Shown here piece by piece: positions 58,405 through 64,000 of a DNA stretch of 64,000 nt. Origin of the DNA: Cyrtodaria siliqua (Eukaryota > Mollusca > Bivalvia > Adapedonta > Hiatellidae); the NCBI GenBank assembly GCA_037043455.1, contig JAWPHD010011207.1:22042-86041 (forward strand). The letters run 5' to 3'. A program made the position numbers and the translations under genes. The notes beneath the pieces were generated by a model. It worked only from the letters and a program-made list of their open reading frames with translations, did not search any database and was not told the origin of the DNA. Each line of letters starts with the position of its first letter. Position 1 is the stretch's first letter.

Positions 58405-58980
58405 GTATATGTGGTGGTACATACAAACACTCGCCGTCTTAAATGTATAGGTGGTCGTACATACAAACACACACCGTCGTATATTTATAGGTGGACTTAC
58501 ATAGTAACACACACCGTCGTATATGTATAGGGGTCGTACATACACTCACCGTCGTATATGTATAGGTGGTCGTACATGCAAACACTCGCCGTCGTATGTA
58601 TAGATGGTCGTACATACACTCGCCGTCGTATGTATAGGTGGTCGTACATACACTCACCGTCGTATATGTATAGGTGGTCTTACATACAAACACACACCGA
58701 CGTATATGTATAGGTGGTCGTACATACAAAAACTCACTGTCGTGTATGTATAGTTGGTCGTACATACACTCATCGTCGTATATGTATAGTTGGTCGTACA
58801 TACACTCACCGTCGTATATGTATAGTTAGTCGTACATACACTCACCGTCGTATATGTATAGGTGGTCGTACATACAAAAACTCACCGTCGTGTATGTATA
58901 GGTGGTCGTACATACAAACACTCACCATCGTATATGTATAGGTGCCTATAAATACGAACACTCACCGTCATATATGTATA
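58405..58980 (-). repeat. 36/40 bp array of the CUB exon end plus 5' splice site
   Basis: About 15 units. Read on the minus strand each is TGTACGACCACCTATACATA, TACGACG|GTGAGTGTTTGTA. The first ~30 nt copy the last ~30 nt of the exon at 58966-59096, and the rest copies the start of its intron. GGTGAGT is intact in about seven units (near 58543, 58652, 58804, 58840, 58880, 58920, 58960). Others have GCGAGT (58428, 58583, 58619) or GTGTGT. The exon-proximal unit (58961-58966) overlaps the exon itself. Confidence 0.92.
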
Positions 58981-59096
58981 GGTGGTCGTACAGACAAACT
59001 CCGTTCTTGTCATTCTCGATAGCGCAGTCCACCATTGTCAGAACGATGTTGTGGTTAGGATAGTTCGTCGTTACCAGGTAGTCGTACGTCACATTG
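58966..59096 (-). CDS. CUB-sushi receptor, middle CUB exon
   Basis: 131 bp. The acceptor AATATTTAG precedes 59096; the donor is TGACG|GTGAGT at 58966. It enters in phase 2 and leaves in phase 1, fitting the next exon at 49745. It encodes NVTYDYLVTTNYPNHNIVLT, MVDCAIENDKNGVC and LYDHLYIYDG, the central strands of a CUB domain (the familiar C.YD.L.IYDG block). The donor chosen is the one next to unique exon sequence. If a downstream donor copy were used, the first 40 bp unit would add GECSYL and then a stop. Confidence 0.88.
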
Positions 59097-59814
59097 CTAA
59101 ATATTAGAAGAAAATAACGATTTGAACAGAATTGTATTTTCAATTACGGAGTTTAAATTATAGAACAGAGTTCGCTTGCACAAGTCTAACAATTCAAACA
59201 CCATAAAACATGTTGATTCTCTATGCTCACACACACAGCACAACTAACTCTGTTCTCTACCGCTCGCAAGCAGACAATACACTTAAAGCTAATTGGTAGC
59301 GAGGGCGATGGTTTCGAGGGTGATTGGTATCGAGAGTGATTGGTATCGAGGGAGATTAGTATCGAGGGTAATTGGTATCGATGGTGATTGGTATCGAGGG
59401 GTGATTGGTATCGAAGGTGATTAGTATCGAGGGTATTGAGGGTGATTGGTTTCGGGGGTGATTGATATCGAGGATGTATCGAGGGTGATTTGTATTGAGG
59501 TGATTGGTATCGAGGGTGGTTGGTATCGAGGTGATTGGTGTCGAGGTGATTGATATTGAAGGTGATTGATATTGAAGGTTATTGGTATCGAGGTGTAGAC
59601 GCGACACTAGTGTTACTATAAATAAATAAAGAACGAGGTAAAATAGCCTCGCGTTCATACTATGGAAGCCCTGGAGGGACTTCTGACTTTATGACTTTAA
59701 ATTTCATGACTTCTAACTTCATGACTTCTGACTTCTTATTGCATGACTTCTGTCTTCACAACTTCTAACTTCACGATTTCTATCTTCACGATTTCAAACT
59801 TCACGACTTAATAC
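59097..59814 (-). other. Receptor intron, acceptor-proximal part
   Basis: 59280-59600 is an 18-20 bp array of GGTGATTGGTATCGAG-like units (about 15). 59664-59815 starts with GGAAGCCCTGGAGGGACTT, the end motif of the foldback at 57311-58004, and continues in a degenerate TCATGACTTCTAACT repeat. Confidence 0.75.
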
Positions 59815-62800
59815 GTGTACTTTATACTTACAACCCGTAATCGAAACTCTATACATAGCCAGGTGGATACTTTATACTTACAACCCGTAATCGAGACTGT
59901 ATCCATAGCTAGGTGGGTACTTTATACTTACAACCGTAATCGAGACTGTATCCATAGTCAGGTGGGTACTTTATACTTACAACCCGTAGTCGAAACTGTA
60001 TCCATAGCCAGGTGGGTACTTTATACTTACAACCCGTAATCGAGACTGTATCCATAGCCAGGTGGATACTTTATACTTACAACCGTAATCGAGACTGTAT
60101 CCATAGTCAGGTCGGTACTTTATACTTACAACCCGTAATCGAGACTGTATCCATAGCCAGGTGTGTACTTTATACTTACAGCCGTAATCGAGACTGTATC
60201 CATAGCCAGGTGGGTACTTTATACTTACAACCCGTAATCGAGGCTATATCCATAGCCATGTTGGTACTTTATACATAAAACCGTAATCGAGACTGTATTC
60301 ATAGCCAGGTGGGTACTTTATATTTACAACCGTAATCGAGACTGTATTCATAGCCAGGTGGGTACTTATACTTACAACCCGTAATCGAGACTGTATCCAT
60401 AGCCAGGTAGGTACTTTATACTTACAACAGTAATCGAGACTGTATTCATAGCCAGGTGGGTACTTTATACTTACAACCCGTAATCGAGACTGTATCCATA
60501 GCCAGGTAGGTACTTTATACTTACAACCGTTATCGAGCCTGTATTCATAGCCAGGTGGGTACTTTATACTTACAACCCGTAATCTAGACTGTATCCATAG
60601 CCAGGTGTGTACTTTAGACTTACAACCCGTAATCGACACTGTATCCATAGTCAGGTGGGTACTTTATACTTACAACCCGTAATCGAGACTGTATCCATAG
60701 CCAGGTGGGTACTTTATACTTACAACCGTAATCGAGACTGTATCCATAGTCAGGTGGGTACTTCATACTTACAATCCGTAATCGAGACTGTATCCATAGC
60801 CAGGTGTGTACTTTATACTTACAACCGTAATCGAGACTGTATCCATAGCCAGGTGGGTACTTTATACTTACAACCCATAATCGAGACTGTATCCATAGCC
60901 ATGTTGGTACTTTATACATAAACCCGTAATCGAGACTGTATTCATAGCCAGGTGGGTACTTTATACTTACAACCGTAATCGAGACTGTATTCATAGCCAG
61001 GTGGGTACTTTACACTTACAACCCGTAATCGAGACTGTATTCATAGCCAGGTTGGTACTTTATACTTACAACCCGTAATCGAGACTGTATCCATAGCCAG
61101 GTTGGTACTTTATACTAACAACCCGTAATCGAGACTGTATCCATAGCCAGGTGGGTGCTTAATACTTACAACCCGTAATCTAGACTGTATCCATAGCTAG
61201 GTGGGTACTCAATATTTACAACCCGTAATCGAGATATACTTACATCCCGTAATCGAGACTGCATCCATAGCCAGGTGGGTACTTTATACTTACAACCCGT
61301 AATCGAGACTGTATCCATAGCCAGGTGGGTGCTTAATACTTACAACACGTAATATAGACTGTATCCATAGCCAGGTGGTTACTCGATATTTACAACCCGT
61401 AATCGAGACTGTATCCATAGCCAGGTGGGTACTTTATACTTACAACCGTAATCGAAACTGTATCCATAGCCAGGTGGGTACTTTATACTTACAACCCGTA
61501 ATCGAGACTGTATTCATAGCCATGTTGGTACTTTATACTTACAACTTGTAATCGTGACTGTATTAATAGCCAGGTGGGTACTTAATACCTACAACCTGTA
61601 ATCAAGACTGTATTCATAGCCAGGTGGGAACTTAATACGTACAACCGTAATCGAGACTGTATCCATAGCCAGGTGTGTATTTTATATTTACAACCCGTAA
61701 TCGAGACTGTATCCATAGCCAGGTGGGTGCTTAATACTTACAACCCGTAATCGAGACTGTATTCTTAGCCAGGTGGGTACTTTATACTTACAACCCGTAA
61801 TCTAGACTGTATTCATAGCCAGGTGGGTACTTAATACTTACAACCCGTAATCGAGACTGTATCAATAGCCAGGTGGGTGCTTAATATTTACAACCTGTAA
61901 TCGAGACTGTATCCATAGCCAGGTGGGTACTTTATACTTACAACCGTAATCGAGACTGTCTCCATAGCCTGGTGGGTACTAAATATTTACAACCGTAATC
62001 GAGACTGTATGCATAGCCAGGTTGGTGCTTTATACTTACAACCAGTAATCGAGACTTTATCCATAGCCCGGTGGGTACTTTATACTTACAACCGTAATCG
62101 AGACTGTATCCATAGCCACGTGGGTACTTAATACTTACAACCCGTAATCGAGACTGTATCCATAGCCAGGTGGATACTTTATACTTACAACCGTAATCGA
62201 GACTGTATTCATAGCCAGGTGGGGTACTTAATACTTACAACCCATTATCGAGACTGTATCCATAGACAGGTGGGTTGTTTATACTTAAAACCCGTAATCG
62301 AGACTGTATCCATAGCCAGGTGGGTTCTTTATACTAACAAACGTAATCGAGACTGTATTCTTAGCCAGGTGGGTACTTTATACTTACAACCCGTAATCGA
62401 GACTGTATTCATAGCCAGGTGGATACTTTATATTTACAACCCGTAATCGAGACTGTATCCATAGCCAGGTGGGTACTTTATACTTACAACCCGTAATCGA
62501 GACTGTATCCATAGCCAGGTGGGTACTTAATACTCACAACCCGTAATCGAGACTCTATTCATAGTCAGGTGGGTACTTTATACTTACAACCGTAATCGAG
62601 ACTGTATTCATAGCAAGGTGGATACTTTATACTTACCACCCGTAATCTGGACTGTATCCATAGCCATGTGAGTACTTTATACTTATAACCCGTAATCTAG
62701 ACTGTTTTCATAGCCAGGTGGATACTTTATACTTACAACCCGTAATCGAGACTGTATTCATAGCCAGATGGATACTTTATACTTACAACCTGTAATCGAG

Positions 62801-64000
62801 ACTATATCCATAGCCAGGTGGGTACTTAATACTTACAACCCGTAATCGAAACTGTATCCATAGCCGGGTGGGTACTTTATACTTACAACCCGTAATCGAG
62901 ACTGTATTCATAGCCATGTGGGTACTTTATACTTACAACCCGTAATCGAGACTGTATTCATAGCCAGCTGGATACTTTATACTTACCACCCGTAATCTAG
63001 ACTGTATTCATAGCCAGGAGGGTACTTAATACTTACAACCCGTAATCTAGACTGTATTCATAGCCAGGTGGGTACTTTATACTTACAACCCGTAATCGAG
63101 ACTGTATTCATAGCTATGTGGGTACTTTATACTTACAACCCGTAATCGAGACTGTATCCATAGCCAGGTGGGTACTTTATACTTACAACCCGTAATCGAG
63201 ACTGTATCCATAGTCAGGTGGCAGGGGGGTACTTTATACTTACAACCCGTAATCGAGACTGTATCCATAGCCAGGTGGGTGCTTAATACTTACAACCCGT
63301 AATCGAGACTGTATTCATAGCCATGTGGGTACTTTATACTTACAACCCGTAATCGAGACTGTATCCATAGCCAGGTGGGTACTTTATACTTACAACCCGT
63401 AATCGAGACTGTATTCATAGCCAGGTGGCAGGGGGGTACTTTATACTTACAACCCGTAATCGAGACTGTATCCATAGCCAGGTGGGTTCTTAATACTTAC
63501 AACCCGTAATCGAGACTGTATCCATAGCCAGGTGGGTACTTAATACTTACAACCCGTAATCGAGACTGTATCAATAGCCAGATCGGCACTTAATACTTGC
63601 AACCCGTTATCGAGACTGTATCCATAGCCCGGTGGGTACTTTATGCTTACAATCCGTAATCTAGACTGTATCCATAGTCAGGTCGTACTTTATACTTACA
63701 ACCCGTAATCGAGACTGTATCCATAGCCAGGTGGGTACTTTATACTTACAACCGTAATCGAGACTGTATCCATAGCCAGGTGGATACTTTATACTTACAA
63801 CCCGTAATCGAGACTGTATCCATAGCCAGGTGGGTACTTAATACTTACAACCCGTAATCGAGACTGTATCCATAGCCAGATCGGTACTTAATACTTACAA
63901 CCCGTAATCGGGACTGTATCCATAGCCCGGTGGGTACTTTATGCTTACAATCCGTAATCTAGACTGAATCCATAGTCAGGTCGGTACTTTATACTTACAA
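59815..64000 (-). repeat. 50 bp array of exon-like end plus GTAAGT donor, about 80 units
   Basis: Minus-strand unit CCACCTGGCTATGGATACAG, TCTCGATTACGGGTT|GTAAG, TATAAAGTAC. Units with CCGT or CGT give 50 or 49 bp. Nearly every unit has an intact GTAAGTAT. The part before GT reads PPGYGYSLDYG in the frame that leaves two bases (TT) over, matching the phase 2 entry of the exon at 59096. Joined they would read GYSLDYGFNVTYDYL, like the N-terminal CUB strands. The source exon should lie beyond 64000. The array runs off the window. Confidence 0.93.

Noticed and set aside
58439..58801. Repeat protein frame (MYDQLYIYDD...) in the donor array
   Set aside because: It is copies of the exon end read through intron sequence and changes frame between 36 and 40 bp units; best explained as an expanded splice junction, not a gene.

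Overview
The window is AT-rich eukaryotic genomic DNA. It has introns with GT/AG borders, an intron-bearing receptor gene, a eukaryotic type II tRNA-Ser with internal A and B boxes, Tc1/mariner, non-LTR and YxDD-type reverse-transcriptase remnants, many MITEs and foldbacks, and long minisatellite arrays. The retroelement tails and the DUF6589-like gene are styles I associate with bivalve molluscs; I infer a bivalve or close relative (about 0.6 confidence). There are no bacterial operons, CRISPR arrays or phage genes.

Layout: 1-1955 is a 38-44 bp satellite that reverses orientation twice. 2041-2359 holds a foldback and a 210 bp MITE. 2590-7395 is a large nested inverted structure: arms of about 0.7 kb enclose convergent, broken fragments of one non-LTR retrotransposon family and a tail fragment of another. 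9.6-11.5 kb and 15.9-17.0 kb carry decayed copies of a YxDD reverse-transcriptase element. Between them lie a MITE, a ~168 bp satellite and a 60 bp array. 18160-19902 is a TIR-bounded, TA-flanked but inactivated Tc1-like transposon. 25234-29341 (minus strand) is a four-exon DUF6589-like gene whose exon phases still fit but which has a frameshift and a stop. 23-24.5, 29.5-30, 32-33.6 and 41.4-42.5 kb hold a diverged ~165 bp satellite. 33.7-41.3 kb is a nest of foldbacks, an inverted pair of 135 bp hairpins, and retroelement tails.

The one gene that looks intact is on the minus strand from 46915 to beyond 64000. It encodes the end of a type I membrane receptor: CUB domain, Thr-rich linker, sushi domain, transmembrane helix and a ~80-residue cytoplasmic tail. 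All visible exon phases agree. Its two CUB introns are filled with minisatellites. A 36/40 bp array at 58405-58980 repeats the end of the CUB exon together with its 5' splice site. A 50 bp array from 59815 to the window end repeats another exon-like end plus GTAAGT donor, which I predict is the end of the next exon upstream. A 33 bp array of about 165 units (49850-55645) shares 16 of 17 bases with the segment beside the 3' splice site. These splice-junction-seeded arrays are the most unusual thing here. The same intron also contains a Tc1 fragment inserted in the array, a second MITE, a three-armed foldback and an intact tRNA-Ser(GCT) on the opposite strand.
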